From the NCBI GenBank assembly GCA_963277665.1, contig OY728122.1, positions 2,128,356,024 to 2,128,420,023 on the forward strand: a stretch of DNA of 64,000 nucleotides. Reading direction: 5' to 3'. The notes below the pieces were generated by a model. It did not search any database and was not told the DNA's origin. It saw only the letters and a program-made list of their open reading frames with translations. Positions 1-14,129 of this stretch are shown here, in pieces; position 1 is the stretch's first letter; each line of letters starts with the position of its first letter. The position numbers and the translations under genes are program-made. The stretch is from Viscum album (taxonomy: Eukaryota > Streptophyta > Magnoliopsida > Santalales > Viscaceae).

Positions 1-3000
1 CTAGTGTGTGAAAAGCCAATCATTGACTGAGGGTAAAATGGATTGTAAAATTTCATTACTCATGTTGTAGTTGTCCACCCATACAACTATATATCTTGCA
101 TGTATGTGTTTTCCTCATCTCCAAAATTAATCCTCCTCCACCCTGTTGGGAAATCTATATATTACATAAGCTATTACTCTCAAATGAATGAGGGAAATGA
201 AACGACTGGAAAATCAGTTTACCTAATAGATTCCATGGGCTCGTTCTCCATTATATTTTGTGAGGATGAATGGATGGCCTGCCATTAATTTAATTTAATA
301 ACATATTACAATGAATCTAATTTCATAATAATTATTGGTTTGTGATCATTATCATAAAAATGAATGTAGAATATTATTTATTTAATAAAAAACTTCTTTT
401 AATTTTATTCATTCTTCCATCATATATATCATGCTGGAATCAAATAATTAACTTATTCAAATTGAAACTATATTTTGATTATTATTTTCACATTCTTGAG
501 ATTCCCAACAATAATAATTTTAGTCAAATGAAAAAAATTTGTTCAATATTAAAATCAAAAAATATATTTAAATGGGAAGAAATATGGTGAGTGCCCATCT
601 CAACTACACATCACGCATTATACTCAGATTCTATTTAGTCTTGTGACAAGTGGAATACATGATTCATAATTTAAAATACAATAATGAACATAGATGAATA
701 AATGATACAAAGAAAACATTTTATATAAGATTCGTGTATTTTTGTAAATGCGAGTATAATATAAATTGTATTCAAACTTATAGAAGATATATATTTCTAG
801 AAATTATGGTGAATTTAATCAATTGTTTATATATAAACCCATTAAATGTTGCGTAAACTATCAAGTTATCATCAAAAGTAAAACATGTTGATATGTTTTG
901 AGATTTATTTTATTATATTTTTAATTATGTATAATTTTTTAATATACACAATATGTACTATGAAGATACACGTTTTTTATATTTCAAACACTCTATCATT
1001 AATATGAGCCTAGGGAAAAAACATCTAATCACAATTTGGAAATAATTGATTAAAGAAAGTCTTAATTGGTACAATGGTGTTTGATCCCTAATTTATATGG
1101 TCACTAATCATGTATTTTGTGAATGTGAATACATAGGTCATCATTTTCTAATGGACTACAAAATATTTACATATGTCATATTCCATTTAGTCCAAGTGAC
1201 TATGTGACATCTCATAATGGCTAACACATGATGTATTAAATAAAAACAATGTGTAATAAATTAATATATCATAAATTATTTGGAAATTGATTTTTGGTTT
1301 ATTCAATATGGTTACACAAAATTTACCAAAAGAATACATGGTTGGTAGTCATGTGAATATTGGAGATTATCCCAAGTAACTCGAGATGATATATTTGAAT
1401 GTCATTCATTTATTAAAATAATATGTTTCAATAAATTTGTTATAGGGAATATGAGGTAGGGAAAATCACAAATTTTTGGACTACAAAATAATTAAACTAT
1501 AATGAAAAATAAGGATAAATGCATTAGTCAATCAAAGATCAAATAAAAAATAAAATAAATTTTGAGACCTTTATAAGATACCCATTTATGATTACAGGAA
1601 TAGAATAAAAACATGAGGGGCATACATAATTCATATAATTTATAAGCATTAATTATTATGAGATATTTATTTTCGAAAAGAATCATTTATAATAGCATAA
1701 AATTTATGAATAATTGATTATTTGACACTAAAACCAAAATATATGATTATCATATATTGTTTATAATTAATATAAACAATTACAAAGTTACCATGATATG
1801 AATTATTTCATTATTGATGAGTATTAAAATTTCTATATGTTCTAAATTTTATTCATTATAGGAATTAATAGATTATTTCTTCTAGAACTGCCCCACATGT
1901 TCTCTCCAAACCTCTAAACATTAACAAAGCATTCCTTGGGTGCATGAATAGTACTACAAAACACATTCATTGTAATTTATCAATCATTATGAGAATATAT
2001 TCATGAAAGTATTCCTTGGATATCAATTTAATTTAGTGTGGTGGTGGTAGATTATTTCTCTCCAATCGTGAAATTTTTATTATGGTGAGAAAAATATAGA
2101 TTTTTGAAAGAATTATATCAATGTGTATTTGTGAGAAAAAAATGATTTGTAATCCATTATAGGTTTATAAATTTTCATTCATATACTAATAAGATTAGTA
2201 AATAATTTTTTCAATGAACTATTATAATATTTCTTAATTCTCACAAAACCCCACATCTACAAAAAATCATATTATTATTTTTTTATTGAAAAATATCATC
2301 AATTGGGAATTTAATTAAATATTATAATTTTCATTAATTTTCAATATATATTAACACTCACCCAAAAATTTAATTTTCTTTTCTATTACACCAATTTTTT
2401 TTATCATTTTTTGAATAATGTATATTTATTTAATAAATTAATATAACAACATTACAATATAATAAATATATAGTTATTATATGAATTAAATTTTAAATAC
2501 TTGTTTATTAAATATTCTTGTCACAAAATATTATATCAAATAAATTGTGATATATTTTATGGGATCTTGAAAAAATATAATTATTAAACCATGAATGTGA
2601 AAAATATTTATTCAAATTCTAAAATATTAGTATTTATTTAATTTCCATGAAACAGTTAGTGAGAAACCCTCAAGGACTCTTTTTAATGTGGAAATAAGAG
2701 AACAATCCCAATGCTCTATGTTAACATCTAGATACATTCCAATGAACACAAAGGGAAATATTTTAATGTACCTACATCATAAATCCTAATATTAAAAAAT
2801 ACATTGTTATAAAATCTATTTATCGTCAAATAATAAATAATGCAATATTCTCGCTAGTTCCATCAAGCCACGTGGTCAATGTCTCATTCTATGACATTAT
2901 GGAAATAGAATTTGTCCATAAAAAAGATGAAGATGGATTTATTTATGATGTACAATTTAAATAAATGGGATTGAGGTGTTAAATAATTTAAAATAGGTAA

Positions 3001-5941
3001 AAAGACATTCTATCATTATTAATTAATGAAATTTAACTACAAATTCACCCAACATATCATAATTTTCAAAAACAAAAGTCGTTATTGTTTTTGGAAATAC
3101 ATCAATGTATAAGACTCGTGACATCTAGTAATAATCATCTCAAAATACATGGATTGATAGACAAATCAGTACATAGGAATACCTAATAAAATATATAAAT
3201 ATTGATTTCTCACAAGATTGTATCATTCACCAGATATAATATATTGGAAATTACCAAAGGTGTACACCTTGAGAAGCTGCCCCATTGTGCTATCGGTTTC
3301 CATATCATAACAACTGTATCATTTATGTACCTCAAATAATTTAATCAAGATATATATCATATATTTATGAATAAGGTAATATCATATCTTGGTTATCATC
3401 ATAGTAGGTATATTTTACTACCTTTAGTGATTTTGTAACTCTTAAAACATTATCAAATTCTATGTCACACCAACTAACAACCATGATGTGATAACACATT
3501 TAATAATATATTAATAAATGAGTAAATTATTCCACAATTTACAATATCATTGGTTTTATGGAACCATATTGAACAACTACTACATATTATAGACCAAAAA
3601 TAACACATGGAAATAAATGCACCTTATCAAGTAACACATAGAATATCATGAGTGTAAATATATAGAAAATAATGCTCACATTGTAACAAATACCTCATGA
3701 TTTAATGCACATCAACACACATTAAAAGTATTTATAAATATATTATAATTATCCTTCATATTATAACTAACTTCCAAACTCACATTCATTGATTTCAATA
3801 ACATGTTAAATTGAGGAATCATCAATCCATTCTAATCCTAATACCAAAAGGCTCAAAATCATCATGAATGATTCCAAATAATTATTATATCTATATTATT
3901 ATAAATTTATATAAAACAAATCATGGGATAATTATTTCTATCTCCTAGATAATTTCAAAATTATCACATAAATACTTGTAATGTGTTAACTATTAATTTT
4001 GTAAATACTAAATAAATATCCACTGGTGATGATATATCCTATATCTAGAATAATATATAATAAAAATAACTTCTGTAACTATATTTTATATAACTACATG
4101 TTTTATTTTATTTTAATTGTTTTTTTAAAATTTTCAAAAAATTATTCGAATTTATTTTAAAAAATTTAATATGAAACTATTTACTAGAAATCATACCTAG
4201 GATTTGTCCTTCGATAAAAATATCATCTTGAATAGTGGAGAAATAGTGTAGATAATCCACAATTTATAAACATGATTTATTTCTCTTATAGATCAAAAAA
4301 GGTGTCATCAATATTGATCGTGTGGAATTTTGGGATTCATGTACTAAAAAGATTACTTAAAAAGGTTATATTGTAATATTATATTTTTTTAATATGGTAA
4401 ACTTTTTATTGGTCAACAACATTAAAAACATCATATTATGTTAATTATGTATTTTTTAAAAGTGTATAAAGAATATAGATAGTGTATAATCCTCATTCAA
4501 GGGATTATAACATTCAAATGATTTAAAATAATAAATTCCCACTATTTTTGTAATTTATGATTGTAAAAAAAATTCACTACAATTCTAGAAATAGAAAATC
4601 TTGAATATGGATTTTAAAATCCATTTCAACAAAATAGGTTCTCTATAAGTTTATCCAAATTTTAACTATAAAATGATCTTATGTGTCTGATATGGGTACT
4701 AGGTAAACCTTATATAACTATTATAAATAATAATATAACCATTCAAAACTAAAACCTTCCATCAAACACTATTTAGGATCTAGGATATACCACTAAACCT
4801 ATTTTAGGAAAGAGATGTTACCAATATACCGATAGGGATCAATCATTAGTCGACCTTTATAATATAAGATATACCCATCATCAAATCAAAAGTGATCCTT
4901 ATGTAGTACATGTGGGATTCCTCTTATTCATACGCAATGGGTGTTTTACCTTCTCACAATATTTATAATCTCTGGCTAACTCATAGATTACAGATAGAGG
5001 ACCGTTAAAATAATTATATAAATTTGGGATTATAGTTACATAATTACCTTCATACCCTTACCGAAAGCTAAAATACAATTATACAGAAAAAAATAATTCC
5101 AGATACCCTTATGAGATGCATGATTTTTTATTACATAAAATATCTAATTGAGTGTATACCATTATGGAACTCCCAAGATAACGAATTTATAACTATAGCA
5201 TACTCTTTATATTTATATAGGTCATGTTCCACATGTCAGATAAAAAATAATGATGATAAATATTATAATTAGAAAAAAATAGATGATAACGAAATATAGT
5301 TTTTAGATGATTGAATGATGAGGTTGTTGCAATTTTTTGATTGTAGCCTCTAGAACCAGTATTTTTCCTAACACATTTCCATGAAGAAAACTTCTTTCAC
5401 CACATATGATTTCAATCCGTATACGATCAATATTAATAATATACATGATGTTATTTAATATCAGGTATATATAATGATCCCTTTTTTAATAAGAATATGT
5501 AGTAATGTTTTCCCATATTCTTACCACAATATTTATGTTAGGTTTATTCCTTGATTGACTTTTTTTTAATTTTTTTATGGATTGTTTTAGCACTGCCCTT
5601 ATTTCGATTCAATTTCCGAGGTTTATGGGAAAACATAGTACAAAAAACATGTTAAAAGGCCAATAAATGTGGATATATTTTTTGGGAGACAATTAATACT
5701 TGTCATGTATAAATTAGATTCACATATAATTAAAGAAATTCATTTATCATACAGTGAAAAACATATTTATCTTTTTATATTGTGTTTTTATTTATTAAAT
5801 ATCAAAACATTAAACAATCCTTTAAATATTATTTAAATTATATATATATTTTTTTAATTTTTTTAATTATGGATTAATATATATACACTTTTATAGAAAA
5901 CATCTATGAATCTTTGTTTTATAGTTTCTTATGTGAATAGG
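1..5941. other. AT-rich intergenic DNA, target of element B
   Basis: Nearly 6 kb of very AT-rich sequence with stop codons in every frame. I see no conserved protein motif, RNA gene or tandem array. A few slightly GC-richer islands (around 1890-1960, 3270-3320 and 4790-5010) do not translate into anything I recognise. Composition matches the right flank after 60086, as expected for one target locus split by the large insertion. It could be a strongly deaminated old repeat, but I cannot show that by reading. Confidence 0.6.
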
Positions 5942-5946
5942 ATCAT
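5942..5946. repeat. Target-site duplication of element B (left copy)
   Basis: ATCAT lies directly before the first base of the left LTR of B. The identical pentamer lies directly after the right LTR at 60081-60085. A 5-bp duplication is normal for Ty3/Gypsy integrases. The perfect match shows that the two LTR ends, 54 kb apart, belong to one insertion. Confidence 0.85.
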
Positions 5947-6627
5947 TCTCATGACCCGTCCTCGGGGCCCGTGCCATGACTACCCCAAACCTGCCTTGCA
6001 TAGGCTAGGGGTTGCTGACTAGCACCAAAGGCATAAATCCCTAAGCCGGGAAGGCATTGCCTTTATGAAAGTAAACAAACACAGCCGAGTATTCAAGAAA
6101 ATAAAGCACTAAGTAAAACATAATACAATAGTAAGTGCTAAAATGAATGGGGACGGAAATACAAGCCCAACAGTAAGTACAGTACAACTAAAAAGATAGT
6201 ACAACTGTAGTAATGTAAAAAAAAACCATTGAGTCATCCTTTGATAATCCCACCTGATGTGTGGGTATAGATGGTCTCCTCAGCACCTCTGGTCTATCCG
6301 TCTGCTCTGTGTACGTCTCGTCAAGTGGTCCACCTCTGGGTACCGTCTAGCTCTACGAGTCTCCACCATGATCAGTGTTGTCTGTCGTCTGCATCCAACA
6401 AAACGAAGTGCGGGCATAGCCCGTTCAAGGGTGATTATACGATACTCAGTAGAGACCCCGAGACCCCTATAGGTCTCCCAGAATCCAAAAATGATAAACC
6501 ACAAAAAAGGATACAAACACGAGGTATCAACCAACTCTACTTAGGTATATGCCCATACATATACCTATGTTAACAATCCACGTTCGGCTCCAACTCTTGA
6601 GCCGAAGCACAACCCGGTCCACACTGG
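5947..6627 (-). repeat. Element B left (3') LTR, first segment
   Basis: Starts TCTCATGACCCGTCC, the decayed counterpart of TGTCACGACCC at the start of the right LTR (57099). It matches 57099-57775 through the 'notched' block ending CCCGGTCCACAC. The match stops at 6627 where element C begins and resumes at about 29294. The last five bases, ACTGG (6623-6627), are the likely target duplication of C. Confidence 0.8.
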
Positions 6628-6867
6628 TGTTGACACTCCTTTTTCGTCACAGAGTCTAAATGAAATGAAAAGGGAAATACCTCAATCAAAGAAGATTCAT
6701 CCTTCGAATAAACATCAAAAAAATAGAAAGGGTTGAACAAGGAGAACATTGCCCATAGGTCGTGCAAGTTCCAACATGGTCGCACAAGTATACTTGTGCA
6801 CCGCCCAAATGGTCACACAGGTGACTTGCGCACCCTCTTTGAAAATCTCCCAGGGTCTTCTACAGCC

Positions 6868-6875
6868 TATAAATA
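6868..6875 (+). promoter_or_regulatory. TATA box of element C 5' LTR
   Basis: CCTATAAATACCCCC gives a canonical TATAAATA about 240 bp into the LTR, a normal U3 position. The right LTR has the weaker CTACAAATACCC at the matching site (near 27318). Transcription would start some 30 bp downstream, around 6900. Confidence 0.6.
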
Positions 6876-7553
6876 CCCCCGGTGGGCCCCCCATTTTAGG
6901 GATGATGTTTTCCAAAATTTAGATACAGAGCTCTGAACGCCCAAGTCATTTCTTCAAGTCTTCTGAACACTTATAAGGTAATTATTTACATAGAATGGAA
7001 TGTTTAAACAAGAGGAATAAGGTTTAAGTGTTAGAATTCACTAACACTTGCATGCCTAAGTGTTTTACCCTTAAGGGAAATGGACACACTTGAGCACCTC
7101 CTTACCTACTCATTGAAACTTTCACACCACTCTTCTAGAAGTACCTCGTGATAATTCTAAAGGCTTTGGTCAAGGGTTTCCCAAGTATTACCCAACTGGA
7201 TAACTGTCACCCAAGTATATAGGTGTTGCGAAAGTACACTTGCACAACCAAGACTTGCATGCCCATGCAGTACTTGCGCGACCCCCCCCCCATGACTTGC
7301 GCGCCATTCTATTTTTGGGTTCCCTTCCTGACCGTTTCACCTCTCTTATTCCATTCCAAATCTCCTATTCAAGATTCTGTCTTCAAGACACTCTTCAACG
7401 CAATTTATGTCATGTTTTCTTGATTTAATTCATTATATGAAAGGAATTCCGCGGAACATATCTCAAAACCTAGTGATTTACACATCTTTATGTCACTAAA
7501 GATAGAGATTTCATTCATTCAACCTCATCCTTTAAGATGAGAGAACCCTATTC

Positions 7554-7944
7554 ATGGGTCTCCTTTTCATGAGAAAGCCCCAATCATAATTTCCCTTAAC
7601 ATGGGCCTCCTTTTCAGGAGTATCCCCAGTCATAATTACCTTAACCTGGGTTTCCTTTTTAGGAATAAGCCCCAGTTTCAAATCTACAAATATGGGAATC
7701 ATTTTTTAGGAGTAAGCCCCAAGTCCCGTAATTCTGAAATTCCCTTAACCTGGGCCTCCTCCTTAGGAGTTAAGCCCCAGTTTTTTAAATCCCTTTAACT
7801 TGGGCCTCCTCCTTAAGAGTAAGCCCTAGTCTTAATTTCTCTTAACCAGTATTAATTTACTTTTGATCTGGGCTTCCTTCTAAAAAGTAAAACCCAATCA
7901 TATGTCCCCTCCTAACTTGGGCATCTTCCTTAGGAGTAAGCCCC
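7554..7944 (+). repeat. Tandem imperfect hairpin repeats in element C left LTR
   Basis: About eight units of roughly 46 bp, each built on TGGGCCTCCTTTTCAGGAGT followed by AAGCCCCAGT. Within each unit GGGC...TCCT and AGGA...GCCC can pair, so each unit is a short hairpin. The same block lies in the right LTR at about 27993-28384, so it was present before insertion. Confidence 0.75.
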
Positions 7945-8854
7945 GAGATTAGAGTGTCCAAATCTCCATAAAGTACATATACCTTTATGGACCATGTTCC
8001 TGTATTTCATCCATGAAGTAAATCTTAATCTTCATCTATTTGGCCAGTCATACATACATAAGCCCCACATCATTTCTTATGATTGCATATTTCATGGCAC
8101 AATTGTCTGATTTTACCAATACCTCTTGTTTCTCACACCGAGCATGACTCACCTGAGCTTAGAGTGTAAAAGTAATTATGATATATTTGCTGGATCCATC
8201 AATCATCAACATCATACTCCCATACTTGAACTACATGGGTTCTGATTCCTTTTCTAAACAAAGGATACGTAGGTAGCCCATCTACGGGTATGATCCCATC
8301 TCTGAAATAATCCATGTCTTTATGAATGACAATAAACTTCAAGTGCCCCACTGAGTGGCTTTATAACCAGAATGGTCATCATAATGACCAATAGATATCT
8401 ATATAATGTATTAAAGGATACCATTGACTAAGAATCTCTAACAAATAAAGATGATTCTCTATTGATGAAGAACCTCGAATACATATAAAATATTTTCTAA
8501 ATTTCCTACATATTAATCATTGATTGTAAGTTCTAAAGGAATTCTCATTTTATAATTGGAAATTTAATAAGGATTCACGAACATAACATAAATCTATAAA
8601 GAGAGTGCCAACGTAGACAATAATTCCCCTAAAAAATGTTTGATGAGTCAGACTTCCCATCCTCTCGACCAATACAAATTCCTAAGCCTCATCGGTCCAC
8701 AACTAATGAGCTCCTACCTTAGGAAAGTAGGTCCAAATAGGATATGGAATCATTGGATGTTTCCAGTTCTACCAACAAACCCGTTAGAAACCGATTGGAA
8801 TGTATGAACCTTAAATTAACGAGGTCATCCCAAATTCCAGAGGGAAACAAAAAA

Positions 8855-8866
8855 TGGCGATATCGA
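8855..8866 (+). other. Candidate primer-binding site of element C
   Basis: TGGCGATATCGA starts five bases after the LTR end. PBS sequences begin TGG because they pair with the CCA tail of a tRNA. TGGCGA is the start expected for several plant tRNA-Arg species, the primer reported for Ogre-type Tat elements. The rest of the match is poor, probably through decay. Confidence 0.4.
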
Positions 8867-9057
8867 CGTGAATCCTTAACCAAATTAAAATGATTCTTTG
8901 ATTATTTGTTAAGTCCATACATAAAACTCAATGAGAGGTCCAACAATGCAATCATTGAAATATTTTCTCATCCAAAAGATGTAGTGGCCGGACTTATCTT
9001 TATTATGTCTGTTATATCAAATAGGCACTCTTTTCCAAGATCTTATGCACTACCAAA

Positions 9058-12000
9058 ATGGCTTCTCTCAAATTCACACATGTGATTACCACTACTGTGA
9101 ATGCCTCTTCTGCAAATCTGGCTGGATCGTCATCCACTCTGAGGATGATATCACCTACTCACCATCTTCAACGCTGGGTATCGAATACACTGGTTAAGGA
9201 GTACTGTCAACACAGTACCATTCCAACTCTGGAGGCTGCCCGACAAGCCCTCCAAGTGAACCACTCACACCGGTCGTCCGGAAAACAACGAACAGTGATT
9301 AAGAAGAAGGTGGTTCAAACCACAGTCTCCAACCGTTTCAGGTCGTTATCCCCAGAACGCAATCAACACTCCCTCCAATATTCTGTGGAGGTGAATGAGC
9401 AGGCCTCTCAGGGCCTTAATTCAAGAAGAACGGAGTCTATCCCGAGGGATCCCATGAACAATCACCACCAAACTCGTGTGGTAGTGTGCCCTCAACATGA
9501 TGAGGGAATCAACTCCAGGTGTTCGGCTCAGGTTCCTCAACCCTGAGCAGGAAAGACGAATCACCATAGGTGAAATCCGGTCAACAGTGAGAAGGTTCTC
9601 ATCTCTGCCATCTCCAGAGATGTCCACCAACCTAACATGGTGGCAAGCAACAAGAGGGAACATACACCCATCCGTTTTAATTCCACTTTTCAGTAGACTC
9701 ATCTGGTAGCATCACACCAATCCCAGCTGGCAATTCTGGCGGAGTACTATAGGCAAGAACATACACCTGTTTATACGTCATCAGCTAGTCAGTGGGCTCG
9801 TCTGACTACATATAATGGATCTCGTCAAACAGGTTCGGTGATTTACAATCATCAGGCACATACACCTACTAGTATTGATTAAGCCTACCAACAGTCTCAT
9901 GTGGTAGCACTCGTAGAAGTCAGTCGGAAAGCTCTGGCGACAAACAGGAGGCAGACTCAACTCTCTGCCCCTACACATGAGTACTGTAAGGATTCACTGA
10001 TAGGAAAAGGAGGACAAGAGCAGGAACACACACCTACTCCAAGCACGGAATGGACGTATATCCCCGTTCCGGCAGCTGAAGTCACCAAGCATATTCTATC
10101 AATGGTGAAAGAGCAGAAGCAAATCTATACTCATATTCTGGATGCTTGCCAGGATATTATAACAGCTTCAGCAGCATCTCAGGGAAAGACACATAAATCA
10201 ATCCCTACCAGTGGAGTGACACATCAACAGTTCACTCCGGAACATACAGACACATCTGTTCCAGTCCAAGAGGGTTGTGGGGCATACTCCCCCATATCGT
10301 ACGGACAACCAAGTCGGGCATATACACCTGGTTTGAGTGGAGATAATCTGCCTAACCAGATCATTTCTCTTGAGGAGGCACATACAACTTCCAAATTGAG
10401 TAATAAGGCATCTAAGAAGAAGTCCTGCCTAGCACAGTTAAGAAATCAAGGGCCCATCTGTGATAAGGCCATACTCGATGCTAGAGTTCTTGATGCACTC
10501 AGACAGTTATCTTTTGGAATCCAAGATTCTACTCCATCATTTCCCAATAATGGGAACATTAATTCGGAAGGTCTTCAACAGACACTTCCTCATGAAGTCT
10601 TGCTTCATGACAGTTTGGTAAATCTTGAAGTTTCATCTTCAGATGAGAGCTACAATAACCCTCTGTGTGACCAGAAGACCAAGGAGCAAGAGATCCCATC
10701 TTTTTCTATAACCCACGATGGTGGTCCTCCCCATGATGATGAATTTCGCTGTGAATGTCCTCTCTACAGTAGTGATGCACATTGCCCGGAAAAAACTCCA
10801 GTGGACAATGTAGTGTCGAGAAATCCCTCTTATCTTGAGGCACATGAAAATGCGAAACCAATCATGTTTGATGCTTTAACATTAACAAGAGAAATGATTT
10901 CTCAATCAGAATATATCCTGGGGTGTGGGTCATTCTACGAACTACCCCTGGGTCATTCATCTTCTAGTTTGATCATTGAATTATCTACCAATCCTGTTGA
11001 ATCTGATGAAGCAACAAGGAAGCACCATCTCTGGTCAAATCAGGTAGAAGAGTCTTAATTTAATGATAAAGAGAAAGTGATGAATATAAGAAAACAACTG
11101 GAGAAAGGTGAAGTGACAGTCATGTTTTGGCCTTTGGCTGACTCTCAGTATGACATTCCAGAGATGTTGATGGAAGATAGGATTGATGACATTCGTCTCA
11201 ACATATGGAAAAATATTTGTCAGTTGAAAAATAAAGTATTATCTTATGATGAATATGAAAATCATGTTAAGATAATAGAAGGGTTACAAAATCAAATTGG
11301 CTTGGCATCTCTATCAGTCTCTCGATATCCGAAGGCTGAAAAGCAGCAGAGAGCCCTTCAATATTCATGCCTTGGCCCACTAAGAAGATTGTGCCAGTTA
11401 ATTTCCAATGCCCCATCTGGTATTCATGTCAGAGGATGGGGTGTTCATGGATAAATACATTAAACTTTACTCTCCAATCAACAAATCCCACCAAAGGAGG
11501 TTTCATGCAATGTAATATCCCCGAATTGGCCACATCTGGAAGGTTTTGTGCAAAATCAAAGGCTTTCCCAAGAACAGGCCTCAACTAGTTATTCTCAATG
11601 TCAGGAATACAAGGAAAAAGTTTTTGAATTACTCCTACATCAAGACAACTAGAATATTGAACAGGACTCTCTTATGGAGCAAGCACATCATCAAGTGACA
11701 GAAGTGTCAGAAATCATCCAACGGGCTTTTGAGCCGGGTTATAAAAGTGGATGTCGATTGATGCATCCAGCTAAATTATGGACTAAGGTCCGCAAGATCA
11801 AGAGAGATTTTAAGAAAGTCTCAGACATAGAATGTCATGAGCCACCCCAGCTAGCCAGACTGGGGACCCTTTTAACCAAATCTTAGAATCAACAAATAGG
11901 ATTTGAGGATTTGAGTGAGAATAGAAGGAATAGCCCCAGTCCACCAGACTGGAGACTTTTTCAAATCATCAATCCCAGCCTCAGCAAAATTCGGTCTTCT

Positions 12001-12430
12001 CTCGAATGGGGAAGAAGCCACAAGAGGAACGAAGAGCCAAATTATATGGAGATTCTCTCCAAATTACAGTTCTCCAAAAAGTTCCTGAGGGATCAAATCA
12101 ACAAAAGGCAATGTCTCGTCAGGGGCATGTCCGAAGACAATATCACAGAAATGATGATAGAAGGGATTCGATGCATTATGCATCAATTAATGTCATTAAT
12201 TCCATTGTTGATGATCCTCCAGAACATGAGGCTCACTCAGGGGACTTAGATAAAGAGGTTCCTGCTCAAGAAGTTGTACACATAGACCCAAATGAAGAAG
12301 TTGTGCGTACCAGAAATCAAATGTTTACCCAGAATCTGCGTGTTCCTTTAAATAACCCACTTCCACCCTCTCTGAAATCGATCAAACAAGGTGAAGGGAA
12401 AGAATCAGGTTACATATCCTTCCTCTAGAG
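9058..12430 (+). pseudogene. Element C ORF1-like region upstream of gag
   Basis: A broken coding stretch before the capsid-like part of gag. The longest open piece is 9901-11058 (385 codons); others lie at 9058-9546, 11077-11454, 11674-11886 and 12006-12428 in different frames. The product is polar and rich in Ser, Thr, His and Gln, with no domain I recognise. A degenerate motif of the type EHTP/AHTPT recurs between about 9650 and 10330. Ogre-type Tat elements carry an extra ORF1 of unknown function ahead of gag, so this may be that ORF or a long gag N-terminus. I assign no function. Confidence 0.5.
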
Positions 12431-12582
12431 AAGGCCAATCTCTCTCACTAGAGAAAATATTTTCACAACAACAGGAAGAAATGAAGGAATTAAGGAAGAT
12501 GAATGCAGAACTACTTCAGGGTAGTCTTCCTCCTAAACATACTGAAGTTAGTCAGCCAAGGTAGTTTGTTTCATCCACTGAG

Positions 12583-13430
12583 ATGGATCGTGAATATCCT
12601 CCTCAATCAGTATACCCTCACAGGTATAATCCTATGGGTCAAGTGCAACAACAATCAGTGGTTCTACCATCATTTGCAGTACCAGTCACCATACCTATCC
12701 AGAATCCAATTATTGCACCTGACCAAGTCCAAGTTCAACTGGATGTTTCTCAAAATTTAATAACTACCATTGAGTCATTAACAGCTCTGTTAGAGACTAT
12801 GGAAGGGAAGCGTGCATTGCTTCAACCAGAAAAGAGAGCTTACCCTGAATGGGTAGATTCAATCCCTCCCCCATCAAGTTTTGGGAACCATGTATTCCCT
12901 ATTCTCAATGGATCAGGCGATCCTGAACAGCATTTGATGCATTACGTGTCTTTTTTTGATCCTATTATGGGAACTCTAGAACAACAAGAAGAAGTGAAAC
13001 TCGGTTGTTTCATACGAACCTTGCAATGACCATCTTTTTTTTTGGTATACAAGCTTTCAATCCCGGTCAATTAACGGATGGGAAGATCTCCCTCAACAAT
13101 TCCTTCATCAGTTCAGCTCAACTTTTCTAGAGACAACCGTTTTTGATATTACAAACTGTAAGCAAAGGGAGAATTAAAGGGTTTCAGATTTCATTGCTCG
13201 CTGGAAGGGATTAACATATTCCCTAATCTTAGCACTCCATCAAGATGAACTATTGACAATCTGTGTGGAAAATATGCGTGACGAATTACACACGTCGTTG
13301 ATCCCTGTGAAATACACAGGAGGGTTTTGAGACCTTACTTCAATCGCTCAGCAGATTAAAGATTCCCTGATACAGACTAAGGATAAATCTCATGAAATTC
13401 CGTCAATTCCAGGAAAGAAGAATGGGTAAA
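12583..13430 (+). pseudogene. Element C gag (capsid region)
   Basis: Reads first as an open frame to 13029, including a segment around NGSGDPEQHLMHYVSFFD typical of retrotransposon gag, followed by a shift of frame. The homology resumes after a run of nine T at about 13035-13043 with WEDLPQQFLHQF, VSDFIARWKGLTY and similar capsid segments. The T run is the likely site of the frameshift. In-frame stops lie at about 13178 and 13330. The product would assemble virus-like particles in the cytoplasm. Confidence 0.75.
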
Positions 13431-13559
13431 GTAGAGACTGCTATAGTTATGCTTAACCAAGCAACTGTACCTTCTTCTACTTCAAAACCTTCATCTTCCC
13501 GAAGGGCTCCACCTCATGAGCATCAACAATAAAGGCCCTTTCATCAAGATGATCAAAGA

Positions 13560-13830
13560 GATCAAAGATGGAAACAATTTGAGGATCTGAAGAGCAATTT
13601 TTACTCTTTAAAAAATGAAAAAGTTCATGGATACTTCATTTCGGCTCTGGAAAATAATTTGGTTCAGTTGCCAAGGCCCAAAAGTCCGAACAAGGAAGGA
13701 GATGAAGACCATCCCAATTATTGCCCCATTCATCAAATGTTGGGGCATCCCATCCAATAGTGTTTTGTCTTCAAATACCTCTTGAAAAATATGGTCTACT
13801 TGGGACAAGTCAAACTAAAAGGCTCTTCAA
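13560..13830 (+). pseudogene. Element C gag zinc-knuckle region
   Basis: The translation near 13720-13790 contains CPIHQMLGHPIQ, an in-frame stop, then CF. This matches the Cys/His spacing of the gag zinc knuckle seen in Tat elements (Cys-x3-His, GH, Cys). It would bind genomic RNA. It lies downstream of the capsid part, as expected. The intervening 13431-13560 is low-complexity Ser/Pro-rich spacer. Confidence 0.55.
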
Positions 13831-14129
13831 CCTAGGTAGCATGTGTTACTGCTACACTTCTAGAGAAAAAAGTCGAATAGAAATAAGACAAAAGAAAAAA
13901 TGCGCAGAAATATGATGATTGGATGGTCAGGAAAATGATCAACTGATCTCATTCAATTTTGTGAACGCAATTGAAGAAACCAATTGTGTCTTCTTCTATG
14001 GATGCCACAACAAAATCCTCTTCAGAGGGAAAATCCTCAATTTGGCTATATAGTTCAAAGAAAGAAAAACAATTAGAGGAATGGGAAATTTTGACAAATC
14101 CTAAGTTGTCTTTAACTCTGTAATATTTC

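Larger units (their letters stand above)
6628..8849 (+). repeat. Element C left (5') LTR
   Basis: Begins TGTTGACACTCC and ends GGGAAACA, just before a primer-site-like sequence. It aligns along its whole length with 27073-29288, for example at the block AAAAGGGAAATACCTCAA near the start and AACGAGGTCAT near the end. It contains a TATA box, a 46-bp imperfect hairpin repeat block and repeated CTTGCGC words. By eye the two copies differ at roughly one base in eight to ten, so the insertion is not recent. Confidence 0.85.

Noticed and set aside
342..590. 82-codon ORF in the left flank
   Set aside because: AT-rich codons only (Ile, Leu, Asn, Lys, Phe), no motif. Expected by chance at this composition.
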